64,000 nucleotides of DNA from Caldimonas caldifontis (GTDB lineage Bacteria > Pseudomonadota > Gammaproteobacteria > Burkholderiales > Burkholderiaceae_C): NCBI RefSeq assembly GCF_002930615.1, contig NZ_PSNX01000001.1:1-64000 (forward strand), read 5' to 3'. The first letter of the stretch is position 1, and every line of letters starts with the position of its first letter. A program made the position numbers and the translations under genes. The notes under the pieces were generated by a model, which did no database searches, had not been told where the DNA came from, and saw only the letters and a list, made by a program, of their open reading frames with translations. Positions 19,562 through 28,275 of this stretch are shown here, in pieces.

Positions 19562-19574
19562 GGCCCCGATTTTA
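19561..19574 (-). promoter_or_regulatory. Putative leaderless promoter of rsmD
   Basis: TAAAAT (19574 to 19569, minus strand), 7 bases, GTG start at 19561. If transcripts start here, this would be a leaderless GTG gene. Confidence 0.45.
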
Positions 19575-19584
19575 GGCGGGCTCC

Positions 19585-19590
19585 TAGAAT
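19585..19590 (+). promoter_or_regulatory. Putative -10 element of ftsY
   Basis: TAGAAT, 23 bases upstream of the ATG and followed by GAAGGA as ribosome-binding site. It sits 10 bp from the divergent rsmD -10. Confidence 0.45.
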
Positions 19591-19613
19591 GAGGCCGAAG
19601 GACACCGACACCC

Positions 19614-20630
19614 ATGTTCAGCTTTTTCCGCAAGAAGACGCCGCCGCCCGAGACACCCGCCGCAGGCCCGGCCCCTGTGGGCGAGCCCTCCCAAGTGCTC
19701 GCCCCCGAGCCCGCACCGTCGCAGCCCACGGAACGCCGTACCTGGCTGGACCGCCTGCGCAGCGGGCTGCGCAAGACCGGCAGCAGCCTGTCACAGGTCT
19801 TCACCGGCACGCAGATCGATGATGCCCTCTACGAAGAGCTCGAGGCCGCCCTGCTGATGGCCGATGCGGGTGTGAAGGCCACCGAGTTCCTGCTGTCCGA
19901 TCTGCGGCGGCGCGTGAAGGAGCGCAAGGTCACCGACCCGGCCGCCGTGAAGGGCCTGCTGGCCGATGCCCTCACCGAGCTGCTCGCGCCGCTGGAAAAG
20001 CCGCTGGTGGTGGGCCAGCACCGGCCCACCGTGATCATGGTGGTGGGCGTCAACGGTGCAGGCAAGACGACCAGCATCGGCAAGCTCACCCGCCATCTGG
20101 CCGACGCCGACCAGAAGGTGCTGCTGGCCGCCGCCGACACCTTCCGTGCGGCCGCACGCGAGCAGTTGTCGGTGTGGGCCGACCGCAACCGGGTCGAGAT
20201 CGTGAGCCAGGAGGGGGGTGATCCAGCTGCAGTCACCTTCGACGCCGTGACGGCGGGCAAGTCACGCGCCTGTGATGTCGTGATCGCCGACACCGCCGGG
20301 CGCCTGCCCACGCAACTGCACCTCATGGAAGAACTGAGGAAGATCCGGCGCGTGATCGCCAAGGCCGATGCCTCGGCGCCGCACGAGGTGCTGCTGGTGG
20401 TGGACGGCAACACCGGCCAGAATGCCCTGGCCCAGGTGAAGGCCTTCGACGAGGCGCTGCAACTCACCGGCCTCATCGTCACCAAGCTCGACGGGACGGC
20501 CAAGGGCGGTGTGCTGGCCGCCCTCGCACGCGAGCGGCCCATCCCGGTCTATTTCATCGGCGTGGGCGAAAAGCTGGAAGACCTGCAGACCTTCAGCGCG
20601 CGCGAGTTCGCCCAGGCCCTGCTGGCCTGA
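19614..20630 (+). CDS. ftsY: Signal recognition particle receptor FtsY
   Basis: 338 residues. Membrane-docking GTPase for SRP-ribosome complexes. A short Pro/Ala-rich acidic N-terminal part is followed by the N domain and the G domain with GVNGAGKTTSIGKL, DTAGRLPTQ and TKLDGTAKGG. The N-terminal FSFFRKK is typical of beta/gamma FtsY. Divergent from rsmD; its stop abuts the stop of the convergent DUF2726 gene. Confidence 0.97.
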   Translation: MFSFFRKKTPPPETPAAGPAPVGEPSQVLAPEPAPSQPTERRTWLDRLRSGLRKTGSSLSQVFTGTQIDDALYEELEAALLMADAGVKATEFLLSDLRRRVKERKVTDPAAVKGLLADALTELLAPLEKPLVVGQHRPTVIMVVGVNGAGKTTSIGKLTRHLADADQKVLLAAADTFRAAAREQLSVWADRNRVEIVSQEGGDPAAVTFDAVTAGKSRACDVVIADTAGRLPTQLHLMEELRKIRRVIAKADASAPHEVLLVVDGNTGQNALAQVKAFDEALQLTGLIVTKLDGTAKGGVLAALARERPIPVYFIGVGEKLEDLQTFSAREFAQALLA

Positions 20631-21326
20631 TCACCGGCGCCGGGGCAGCTCCGGGGGCGACAGCGGGGCCGGCGCGGAATCGAGATCGTCGAACCAGGTG
20701 GATGACGGTGGTTCGGCCTGTTCGGCCCCGTCGAGCCCCGGGCGTCCTGGGGCGGATGCGCCACGCGTGCTGACCTGGCTGGCCCCCTCTTGCGTGGTCA
20801 GCAGCCCCAGCGACTGCAGGATGGCATTGCGGGCCTCCTCGGCGTCAGGAATCGCCCCTTCGCGCCAGATGTGCAGGGGCATGCCCGAGGCCTTGATGAC
20901 CCGCTCCATGCGAGCCTGACGTTTCTGAGCGCGCTCACTCTCCTGGCCATCGGCCGAACGGATCTCGACCACGGCCACGGCCAGCGAGTTGGGCTCACAG
21001 ATGACGATGTCGGCGCAGATCTGGCCCACGCGGCGCAACCATTCGGTGTAGGAGTGTCGCGTGGGCACCTTCAGGAAACGCGCCAGCGGCACCTGGGCCA
21101 GGATGAGGTGCTCGGGCAGGGCGCGGCGCAGCACTACATAGGCTTCCCGTTCGCCACCCGTGAGCACCCGCGTGGGGGTCGGTTGCCAGGCCATCAGCGT
21201 GTCCAGCGCCTCCACGGTCTTGGGCCGCTTGCCGCTGCCGCCGCCCGCCTTGGGTTGGCGCGTGAGCCAGACCACGACGCCCAGCACCAGCACGATGGCG
21301 ACCACCAGGATGAGGATCAGATCCAT
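20631..21326 (-). CDS. Membrane-anchored DUF2726 protein
   Basis: 231 residues. One N-terminal membrane helix (residues about 2-22), a short basic linker and a DUF2726 domain (LTGGEREAYVVLRRAL...ADIVICE...AVVEIRSADGQ). DUF2726 is often compared with restriction-endonuclease-like folds: the D in ADIVI and the E in VVEIR could be the D...ExK-like pair, although the Lys is not obvious. The C-terminus is low-complexity Pro/Ser/Glu. Function unknown. It ends immediately against ftsY and follows ffh-side DNA on the minus strand. Confidence 0.75.
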   Translation of the reverse strand: MDLILILVVAIVLVLGVVVWLTRQPKAGGGSGKRPKTVEALDTLMAWQPTPTRVLTGGEREAYVVLRRALPEHLILAQVPLARFLKVPTRHSYTEWLRRVGQICADIVICEPNSLAVAVVEIRSADGQESERAQKRQARMERVIKASGMPLHIWREGAIPDAEEARNAILQSLGLLTTQEGASQVSTRGASAPGRPGLDGAEQAEPPSSTWFDDLDSAPAPLSPPELPRRR

Positions 21327-21436
21327 GGGAGAAATACTTTCCAGTCAATGAAGCGGACCTTAGCGGCCCGCCTCGCGGGGGTCAACGTGCCTGTGGATGC
21401 CCCCGTCCACACCAGGCGGGGGACAGCGCACGCGGT

Positions 21437-22801
21437 TCAGCGTCCCATGCCGGGCAGTCCCTTCATGCCGCCCATGCGCTTCATCATCTTCATCAGCCCG
21501 CCGCCCTTCATCTTCTTCATCATGCCCTGCATCTGCTCGAACTGGTTGAGCAGGCGGTTCACTTCCTGCACCTGCACACCCGCGCCGGCGGCGATGCGAC
21601 GCTTGCGGCTGGCCTTGAGGAGCTCGGGCTTGCGGCGCTCGAGCGGCGTCATCGCGTTGATGATGCCCTCCATGCGGCGCACCTCGCGTTCGGCGCGGTC
21701 CATGTCGGCCTGACCGGCCTTGGCCGCCAGATGGCTGGGCAGCTTGTCCATCAGTCCGGACAGCCCGCCCATTTTCTTCATCTGGCTGATCTGGGAGAGA
21801 AAGTCGTTCAGGTCGAAGCCATCGCCGGACTTGACCTTGTCGGCCAGCTTCTGGGCGGCAGCCATGTCGACGCCCTTCTGCACCTCCTCGACCAGGGCCA
21901 CGATGTCGCCCATGCCCAGCACACGACCGGCATGGCGCTGCGCATCGAACACCTCCAGGCCGTCGATCTTTTCGGACACACCGGCGAACTTGATCGGCGC
22001 GCCGGTGACGGTGCGTACCGACAGGGCCGCCCCACCGCGCGAATCGCCGTCGAGCTTGGTGAGCACGATGCCGGTGAGGGGCAGGGCGTCCTTGAAGGCC
22101 TTGGCCGTGTTGATCGCATCCTGGCCCTGCATGGCATCGACGACGAAGAGCGTCTCCACCGGCTTCAGCGTGGCATGCAGTTCGCGGATCTCGGCCATCA
22201 GCGCCTCGTCGATGGCCAGCCGGCCGGCCGTATCGACGATCAGCACGTCGAAGTAGTGCCGTCGGGCGTGGTCGAGTGCGGCGCGCGCGATGTCCAGGGG
22301 CTTGTCGGACGGCTGGGACGGAAACCACTCGGCGCCCGCTGCCTTGGTCACGGTCTTCAACTGCTCGATGGCGGCCGGACGGTACACGTCGGCCGACACC
22401 GTGAGCACCTTCTTCTTGCGTGACTGGATCAGGTGGCGCGCCAGCTTGGCCGTGGTGGTGGTCTTGCCCGCTCCCTGCAGGCCGGCCATCAGGATCACGG
22501 CTGGCGGCTGGGCGGCGAGGTTGAGGTCGCTGACCCCTTCGCCCATCGTGGCGGCCAGCTCCTTGTGCACCACCCCCACCAGTGCCTGCCCGGGCGAAAG
22601 CGAACCCACCACCTCCTGGCCGAGAGCGCGCTCCTTGACGCGGGCAATGAAGTCGCGCACCACCGGCAAGGCCACATCGGCCTCGAGCAGGGCCATGCGC
22701 ACCTCGCGCAGCATGTCCTGGACGTTGTTTTCGGTGATGCGGGCCTGGCCGCGCATCTGTTTGACCAGGCGTGACAGGCGATCGGAGAGCGTGGATGCCA
22801 T
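21437..22801 (-). CDS. ffh: Signal recognition particle protein Ffh
   Basis: 454 residues. SRP54 GTPase that binds signal sequences and 4.5S RNA. G domain: GLQGAGKTTTTAKL, DTAGRLAID, TKLDGDSRGGAALS. The methionine-rich M domain ends in a run of Met/Lys/Gly. The start MASTLSDRLSRLVKQMRG fits the family. Divergent from the cytochrome assembly gene, with TAGAAT about 55 bases upstream of the ATG. Confidence 0.97.
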   Translation of the reverse strand: MASTLSDRLSRLVKQMRGQARITENNVQDMLREVRMALLEADVALPVVRDFIARVKERALGQEVVGSLSPGQALVGVVHKELAATMGEGVSDLNLAAQPPAVILMAGLQGAGKTTTTAKLARHLIQSRKKKVLTVSADVYRPAAIEQLKTVTKAAGAEWFPSQPSDKPLDIARAALDHARRHYFDVLIVDTAGRLAIDEALMAEIRELHATLKPVETLFVVDAMQGQDAINTAKAFKDALPLTGIVLTKLDGDSRGGAALSVRTVTGAPIKFAGVSEKIDGLEVFDAQRHAGRVLGMGDIVALVEEVQKGVDMAAAQKLADKVKSGDGFDLNDFLSQISQMKKMGGLSGLMDKLPSHLAAKAGQADMDRAEREVRRMEGIINAMTPLERRKPELLKASRKRRIAAGAGVQVQEVNRLLNQFEQMQGMMKKMKGGGLMKMMKRMGGMKGLPGMGR

Positions 22802-22856
22802 CGGGGGAGCGGCGCTGCCGACGGGGCAGTTGCCGCGAAAGTACACTGTGCGGATG

Positions 22857-22862
22857 ATTCTA
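22857..22862 (-). promoter_or_regulatory. Putative -10 element of ffh
   Basis: TAGAAT on the minus strand, leaving a leader of about 50 bases. Same hexamer as at the TPR gene, ftsY and rpmF. Confidence 0.4.
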
Positions 22863-22876
22863 GACGCTCGTCTTCC

Positions 22877-23704
22877 ATGCTGATGCCGGTTGTGGGCCAG
22901 TCTGCGCTGACCTTGGCCGCCGGTGTCGTGGCGTTGCTGGCCTATGCGGCGGCGGCCGCACGCGCCGAGCGGGTGTTTCATCCCTTGCGCTGGGCGCTGA
23001 CGGTGGGCTGGCTGGCCCATGCGGCCGCCCTGATCCTGGACACTTCGGGCGTGGGCTCGGCGGTGGAGGGCGCGCGGTTCGGCTTTGCGCCGGCGTTGTC
23101 GGTCACCCTGTGGCTCGTGCTGGCCGTCTATGCCATTGAAAGCCGCTTCGTGCCCCTGCCGGGCGTGCAGCGCTGGCTGGCCGCGCTCGGAGCGCTCGCC
23201 GTAGCGCTCATGCTGCTCTTTCCCGGTGAGGTGAGGCCCCACATCGCCTCGCCCTGGCTGCCACTGCACTGGGTGTTGGGCATCGCGTCGTACGGCCTGT
23301 TCGGCGCGGCCGTCCTGCACGCGGGCTTGCTCACGAACGCGGAGCGCCAGATGCGCCAGCACCGCGGCCTGAGCCAGCCGACGCCGCTGGGCTTGCCCTT
23401 GCTGCGTCTGGAAAAGCTGACCTTCCGCTTTGTGGCGGCGGGCTTTGCGGTGCTGTCGGCGGCCTTGTTGATGGGCTGGTGGTTCGCCCAGCCCTGGCGC
23501 TGGGATCACAAGACCGTCTTTTCGCTGCTGGCGTGGCTGGTGTTTGCCGGCCTGCTGGCGGGGCGCCAGGGTTTCGGCTGGCGGGGCCGCAAGGCCACAC
23601 GGTGGCTGTACACGGGCGCCGGCTTGCTGCTGCTGGCCTATGTCGGGTCGCGCTTTGTCGTGGAAGTGCTGATCCAGCGCGCTGCATCGGGAGCCTCGCT
23701 GTGA
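22877..23704 (+). CDS. Cytochrome c assembly (CcsA/YpjD-like) membrane protein
   Basis: 275 residues with about eight membrane helices. It has the CcmC/CcsA-type core with a conserved His in a helix (LPLHWVLGIASYGLF) and a WW pair (LLMGWWFAQPWRWDHK). The family is linked to haem handling during cytochrome c maturation. Its position between ffh and pilS is a fixed neighbourhood in this order; a cytochrome-c role is inferred from the family. A GTGA overlap couples it to the next small gene. Confidence 0.87.
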   Translation: MLMPVVGQSALTLAAGVVALLAYAAAAARAERVFHPLRWALTVGWLAHAAALILDTSGVGSAVEGARFGFAPALSVTLWLVLAVYAIESRFVPLPGVQRWLAALGALAVALMLLFPGEVRPHIASPWLPLHWVLGIASYGLFGAAVLHAGLLTNAERQMRQHRGLSQPTPLGLPLLRLEKLTFRFVAAGFAVLSAALLMGWWFAQPWRWDHKTVFSLLAWLVFAGLLAGRQGFGWRGRKATRWLYTGAGLLLLAYVGSRFVVEVLIQRAASGASL

Positions 23705-23931
23705 AGTATCTGGTGGTTGTCGTGGTGGTGCTGGTGGTGGTGTGGCTGCTGCGCGGCCAGCGACGCAAGGAGGCGTCTGCGCCGCGTTCGTCTGCGCGGC
23801 CCCGCGAGGCCCCTCAGCAAATGGTGGACTGCGCGCACTGTGGCGTGCACCTGCCCGCTGCGGACGCGGTCCGCGGCGAGGATGGCCGCCACTACTGCAC
23901 GGCGGCGCATCGTCTGGCGGGACCCCGCTGA
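23701..23931 (+). CDS. PP0621-family small membrane protein
   Basis: 76 residues from a GTG start that overlaps the preceding stop. An N-terminal valine-rich membrane helix (residues 3-16), a basic linker and a C-terminal zinc-finger-like block (CAHCGVHLPAADAV...HYCTAAH) with Cys-x2-Cys and later Cys/His as possible metal ligands. The family is conserved next to pilS in beta- and gammaproteobacteria, but its role is unknown. Confidence 0.85.
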   Translation: MKYLVVVVVVLVVVWLLRGQRRKEASAPRSSARPREAPQQMVDCAHCGVHLPAADAVRGEDGRHYCTAAHRLAGPR

Positions 23932-23953
23932 TCCGGGCAGGGACGGCCTCGGG

Positions 23954-25861
23954 ATGAATCGCCGCGCCACTGAACGCCGCAGCGCCGAACGGCGTGCCGC
24001 CGATCGCCGGGCATCGTCCGCGCAGCGGCCTGAGCCGGAGTCCTGGTTTGCCGCCCTGGGTGTCGAGGGTGACACCCAGCTGGGCGACGAGGAGTCGCGC
24101 TACAACGACGGCAGCACGCTGCCAAGCGAGGACTCGCGTTTCCTCACGCGCCACGCGCGGCGTCTGCTGGGCGCGGCCGGCATGCCCTCCTTCCAGCGCA
24201 TCTTCCGCGCGTTCCTGGGGGCGCGGGTGGCGGTTGGCCTGCTGTTGCTCACCACGCAGCTCGCGACGCACTGGTTCGGCTCCGGTGTTCCCTTGCACGT
24301 GCTCGCGGGGTGTGTGCTCTATGCCACCCTCACGATGGCCGCCTGGGGGTTGTTCCGCGGGGCGGGCGCTGCCACGTCGGGCACGGCCGCGCCGCCACCT
24401 TCACGCCTGAACCGGCGCCAGTGGCTGGCCACGATCGGCGTGGATGTGATGGCCTTCGGCGCCCTGCACCTGCTGGCGCCCCGTGGGGGGCTCAGCTTCG
24501 TTCCCCTGCTGGTGCTGCCCGTCCTCATGGCCGGGGTGCTCACCCGCCGGCGGGCGGCCCTGGGGGTGGCGGCGGCCGTCACTCTGCTGCTCCTGGGTGA
24601 GGCCTGGCGGGAAGCCTCGCGTGGGGGTGACATCAGCGTGCTGATGACGCAGGCGGGGCTCGTGGCCAGCGGCTTTTTCGTCATCGCCTTTCTGGCGGGT
24701 GAGCTGGCCGGGCGCCTGGCACGCGAGGAGCTGGCTGCACGAGGCAGCCTGGAGCTGGCTCGCCAGCAGGCCCAGCTCAACCGTCTCGTGATCGACGAGC
24801 TGCACCACGGCGTGCTGGTGGTCGATCGGCGAGGCAAGGTACGCGCCGCCAACCCGGCGGCGCGGCGCATCATTGCCGACTCCGGGCTGTCCCGGCCGGC
24901 GCCTTTCCAGCTGCAGTCCCAGCTTGCCTGGGTGCCCTTGGCCCAGGCGGTGCGCCGGGCCTTCGGTGAAGGTCAGTGGCCCGAGTCCGGGCGCGAAGTC
25001 CATCTGGTCTTTGACTCCGGCGTGGAGCGTGCCTTGCGCGTGCGCATGCGCTTCACGCGGCGGCGCGACCCTGACAGCAGCGAGGAGCTGTGCGTCCTGT
25101 TCCTCGAGGACGAGCGCGACGTGCAGGCCCGGGTCCGGCAGGAAAAGCTGGCAGCGATGGGACGCGTCTCGGCCGGCATCGCGCACGAGATCCGCAATCC
25201 GCTGGCGGCCATCGCACAGGCCAATGCACTGATGGCCGAAGATGCTGAGACACCCGCGCAGCGCCAGCTCACACAGATGGTCAGCGACAACGTCGAGCGC
25301 CTCAAGCGCATCGTGGACGACGTGATGGAAGTGGCGCCTGGCGGACCGGCGACCACCGCGCCGGTGATCGACCTCAGCGCGCTGGTGGGCTCGGTGTGCA
25401 GCGAGTGGGCGCGGACGGCGCGCCTGCCGCTGGACGAGCGCAGCCCCCTGAAGGTGACGCTGCCACAGCACGCGCTGGCCACACGGTTTGATCCGGACCA
25501 CCTGCGACGCGTGCTGGTCAACCTCCTCGACAACGCTCACCGTCACGCGTCCGGCCAGCCAGGCAGTGTGCTCGTCCATCTGTATGAAGATGGCGACGAC
25601 GTGGTCACCCTGAGTGTGGCCAGCGATGGTGACCCCATCCCGCCCGACGTGGAACGCTACCTGTTCGAACCCTTCTTTTCGACGCGCAGCCGAGGCACCG
25701 GCCTGGGCCTGTATATTTGCAAGGAGCTGTGCGAGCGTTACGGCGCGAGCATCGATTACCGCCTGCGCGGCGCCCACCACGGTGCGCGCAACGAGTTCTT
25801 CCTGGCGATGCGGCGCGAAGCGCTCGAAGCGCCTGTGTCCACCCTGCATCTCGACTCATGA
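23954..25861 (+). CDS. pilS: Two-component sensor kinase PilS
   Basis: 635 residues. Partner of PilR in control of type IV pilin and related genes. An unusual Arg/Glu/Ala-rich N-terminal tail (residues 1-30) is followed by about six membrane helices (roughly 90-245), a PAS-like linker, HisKA with His411 (AHEIRNPLAAIAQ) and an ATPase domain ending in GTGLGLYICKEL. The stop overlaps the pilR ATG (ATGA). An internal Met near residue 77 is an alternative start if the charged tail is not translated. Confidence 0.92.
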   Translation: MNRRATERRSAERRAADRRASSAQRPEPESWFAALGVEGDTQLGDEESRYNDGSTLPSEDSRFLTRHARRLLGAAGMPSFQRIFRAFLGARVAVGLLLLTTQLATHWFGSGVPLHVLAGCVLYATLTMAAWGLFRGAGAATSGTAAPPPSRLNRRQWLATIGVDVMAFGALHLLAPRGGLSFVPLLVLPVLMAGVLTRRRAALGVAAAVTLLLLGEAWREASRGGDISVLMTQAGLVASGFFVIAFLAGELAGRLAREELAARGSLELARQQAQLNRLVIDELHHGVLVVDRRGKVRAANPAARRIIADSGLSRPAPFQLQSQLAWVPLAQAVRRAFGEGQWPESGREVHLVFDSGVERALRVRMRFTRRRDPDSSEELCVLFLEDERDVQARVRQEKLAAMGRVSAGIAHEIRNPLAAIAQANALMAEDAETPAQRQLTQMVSDNVERLKRIVDDVMEVAPGGPATTAPVIDLSALVGSVCSEWARTARLPLDERSPLKVTLPQHALATRFDPDHLRRVLVNLLDNAHRHASGQPGSVLVHLYEDGDDVVTLSVASDGDPIPPDVERYLFEPFFSTRSRGTGLGLYICKELCERYGASIDYRLRGAHHGARNEFFLAMRREALEAPVSTLHLDS

Positions 25862-27366
25862 CGCTCGCCTCCCACTACAGCCTGCTGGTCGTTGATGACG
25901 AACCCGACCTGCGCACCCTGTACGAGCTGACCCTGCTGCGGGAGGGCTATGACGTCGAAACGGCTGCCACCGTCGAGGACGCCTGGGCTCGGCTGCACGA
26001 CCGCACCTACAGTGCCGTGATCACCGATATGCGCCTGCCCGATGGCACGGGGCTGGACCTGCTGCGGCGGCTCGAGCAGGCCGGCCGACGCGAAAGGACC
26101 ATCGTCATCACGGCCTTCGGGTCGCCGGAGAACGCCGTGGAGGCGCTCAAGGCGGGGGCCTACGATTACCTCACGAAGCCGGTGGACCTCAAGCAGTTCC
26201 GCGCCGTGGTGGCCTCTGCGCTGGGGCGTCAGGCGCCGGCTGCGGCGCCCTCGGCCGCACCGGCTCCTGTCCCGCGCACGCCGCAACGCTCGGGCGCCGC
26301 AGGGAGCGGCAGCGCCATCGAACGCATGGCCGGCCAGTCGCCCAGCATGCAGCAGGTGCGTGCGCTGATCGACAAGGTGGCCCGCAGCATGGCGCCGGTG
26401 CTGGTGGCCGGCGAGTCGGGCACCGGCAAGGAGCTGGTGGCACGCGCCATCCACGAGGTGAGCCCGCGCCAGGGGCAGCCCTTCATCGCCGTCAATTGCG
26501 GTGCCATTCCCGAACAGCTGCTGGAAGCGGAGTTCTTCGGCTACCGCAAAGGGGCCTTCACCGGGGCCAACGAGGACCGCGAAGGCTTTTTCCAGGCGGC
26601 CCGCGGAGGCACGCTGTTTCTCGACGAGATTGGCGATCTGCCGCTGTCGATGCAGTCCAAGTTGCTGCGCGTGATCCAGGAGCGTGCCGTGAGGCCGGTC
26701 GGCGCCGTGTCGGAGACCCCGGTGGACGTGCGCATCGTCAGTGCCACCCACAAGGATCTGGCCGCCGAGGTCCAGACCGGTCGATTCCGGCAGGATCTGT
26801 ACTACCGTCTGAACGTGATCCAGATCCGCGTCCCGCCCTTGCGGGAACGCATGGAGGACCTGCCGGCCATCTGCGCTCGCGTCCTCGAGCGCATCGCGCA
26901 GGATGCCGGCGTGTGGCCGCCCCCCCGCCTGGCCCCCGAGGCCCTGGAGCAGCTGCGGCACTACAACTTCCCCGGCAATGTGCGCGAGCTGGAGAACCTC
27001 CTGCACCGGGCGGTGGCGCTGTCCGGCGGCGAGTGGGTTGATGAGGGGTCCTTGCTGCTGCCTGACGCCTACGAAGGCGACACGGTGATGCAGGACTTCG
27101 ACACCGGTGCCGGCGGGGCGCGGCTGGAGGCGCCGGCCATGGCGCAGGCCGACACCCAGGCACCCTTGCCGACCAACCTGGAGGCCTATCTCGACTCGGT
27201 CGAGCGTGACATCCTGGTCCGTGCTTTGGAGCGGCACCGCTTCAACCGCACGGCAGCCGGGGCCAGCCTGGGCCTGTCGCTGCGCCAGATGCGCTACCGC
27301 ATGGCCCGCCTCGGCGTGATGGTGGCCGAACATGGGGTGACGCCGGACAGCGATGGCAGTGAGTGA
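25858..27366 (+). CDS. pilR: Sigma-54-dependent response regulator PilR
   Basis: 502 residues. Receiver domain with phospho-acceptor Asp57, AAA+ domain with GESGTGKE, the sigma-54-contacting GAFTGA loop and a C-terminal Fis-type helix-turn-helix (FNRTAAGASLGLSLRQMRYR). Activates sigma-54 promoters such as pilA, which is not in this window. Translationally coupled to pilS. Its last 14 bases overlap the start of ampD in another frame. Confidence 0.96.
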   Translation: MTLASHYSLLVVDDEPDLRTLYELTLLREGYDVETAATVEDAWARLHDRTYSAVITDMRLPDGTGLDLLRRLEQAGRRERTIVITAFGSPENAVEALKAGAYDYLTKPVDLKQFRAVVASALGRQAPAAAPSAAPAPVPRTPQRSGAAGSGSAIERMAGQSPSMQQVRALIDKVARSMAPVLVAGESGTGKELVARAIHEVSPRQGQPFIAVNCGAIPEQLLEAEFFGYRKGAFTGANEDREGFFQAARGGTLFLDEIGDLPLSMQSKLLRVIQERAVRPVGAVSETPVDVRIVSATHKDLAAEVQTGRFRQDLYYRLNVIQIRVPPLRERMEDLPAICARVLERIAQDAGVWPPPRLAPEALEQLRHYNFPGNVRELENLLHRAVALSGGEWVDEGSLLLPDAYEGDTVMQDFDTGAGGARLEAPAMAQADTQAPLPTNLEAYLDSVERDILVRALERHRFNRTAAGASLGLSLRQMRYRMARLGVMVAEHGVTPDSDGSE

Positions 27367-27946
27367 GCCTCCGCGGAACGTGCTCTGGCACGAAGGCTGG
27401 TACCGCCTGGCCCGCGCGGTGCCCAGCCCCAACCACGGGCTGCGCCCACCGGGACAAGTCATCGATCTGGTGATCCTTCACTCCATCAGCCTGCCGCCCG
27501 GACGGTATGGCGGGGACGAGATCGAGCGATTCTTCACCAACACCCTGGACTGGGCGGCGCATCCATACTTTGAGACCCTGCGCGGTCTGGAGGTGTCGGC
27601 CCACTTTGTCGTGCAGCGCGATGGCGGCCTGCTCCAGTTCGTGTCCTGCGAGCGACGCGCCTGGCACGCCGGCCGATCCAGTTTTCAGGGACGTGACAAT
27701 TGCAACGATTTCAGCATCGGGATCGAGCTGGAGGGACTGGAAGGCGAGGCCTTTGCTCCCATCCAGTACCGCACGCTGGTCACGCTCCTGCGCGATCTGC
27801 GTGCGATCTACCCGGTGGCGCACGTGACCGGACATGAGCATGTGGCGCCGGGACGCAAGTCCGACCCTGGGCCTGCATTCGACTGGGCAGGCCTGCAAGC
27901 CGCGCTGGGCTGGCCGGCAGTGTGCTTTGCCTTGAGCCCGACCTAG
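27353..27946 (+). CDS. ampD: 1,6-anhydro-N-acetylmuramyl-L-alanine amidase AmpD
   Basis: 197 residues. Cytoplasmic zinc amidase of peptidoglycan recycling; its loss commonly raises AmpC beta-lactamase expression in organisms that have AmpR/AmpC. Zinc ligands His43, His161 and Asp171 occupy the same spacing as in the Citrobacter enzyme (VILHSIS; GHEHVAPGRKSDPG). The start lies inside pilR with a 14-base overlap, so translation is probably coupled. No ampE or ampR is adjacent. Confidence 0.95.
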   Translation: MAVSEPPRNVLWHEGWYRLARAVPSPNHGLRPPGQVIDLVILHSISLPPGRYGGDEIERFFTNTLDWAAHPYFETLRGLEVSAHFVVQRDGGLLQFVSCERRAWHAGRSSFQGRDNCNDFSIGIELEGLEGEAFAPIQYRTLVTLLRDLRAIYPVAHVTGHEHVAPGRKSDPGPAFDWAGLQAALGWPAVCFALSPT

Positions 27947-28124
27947 CGCTGGCGCGGCCTGGAGGCGTGTTTGGTCCTGAGGGCCGCATGGATCTTCGTC
28001 GGCGATTGCCAGCAGCACATGCCATGCGGCCTGCGGCGGACGTGGACCGTTTTGCACCGGCCTCGACCCTGAGCTGCAAGCACCAATCGGGGTGGTCGTC
28101 AATCCTGCATTGTGACCAGTCGGG
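27947..28124. other. Upstream part of the ampD-nrdA intergenic region
   Basis: The 329-base gap 27947-28275 is the longest gene-free stretch here. The first 178 bases show no gene, tRNA, hairpin with T-run or recognisable operator. The rest is the nrdA control region described below. Confidence 0.6.
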
Positions 28125-28140
28125 ACACTAGCGCTAGCGC
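28125..28140 (+). promoter_or_regulatory. NrdR-like box 1 (distal)
   Basis: ACACTAGCGCTAGCGC. The left half matches the ACAC-W-A half of the NrdR consensus. It ends exactly at the first base of the -35, and starts 31 bp before box 2, which is three helical turns. Confidence 0.6.
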
Positions 28141-28169
28141 TTGAAACCGGGGCGAGCGCTAGATATAGT
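28141..28169 (+). promoter_or_regulatory. nrdA sigma-70 promoter
   Basis: TTGAAA (28141-28146), 17-base spacer, TATAGT (28164-28169). One of the best promoter matches in the window. The leader to the ATG would be about 100 bases. Confidence 0.75.
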
Positions 28170-28171
28170 GT
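28156..28171 (+). promoter_or_regulatory. NrdR-like box 2 (proximal)
   Basis: GCGCTAGATATAGTGT. The right half is a full match to the TATWGWGT-type half-site. It covers the -10 of the nrdA promoter, the usual position for NrdR repression by (d)ATP-bound NrdR. Confidence 0.65.
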
Positions 28172-28275
28172 TTCGGTCCACACACAACAAGTGCATTCCG
28201 CCGGCCTCGCGCACATCCTGCGCGTGGCACCCGGCGCGGCGCCCTGCCAGACCGATTGCAGATTTAGGGGAATCC

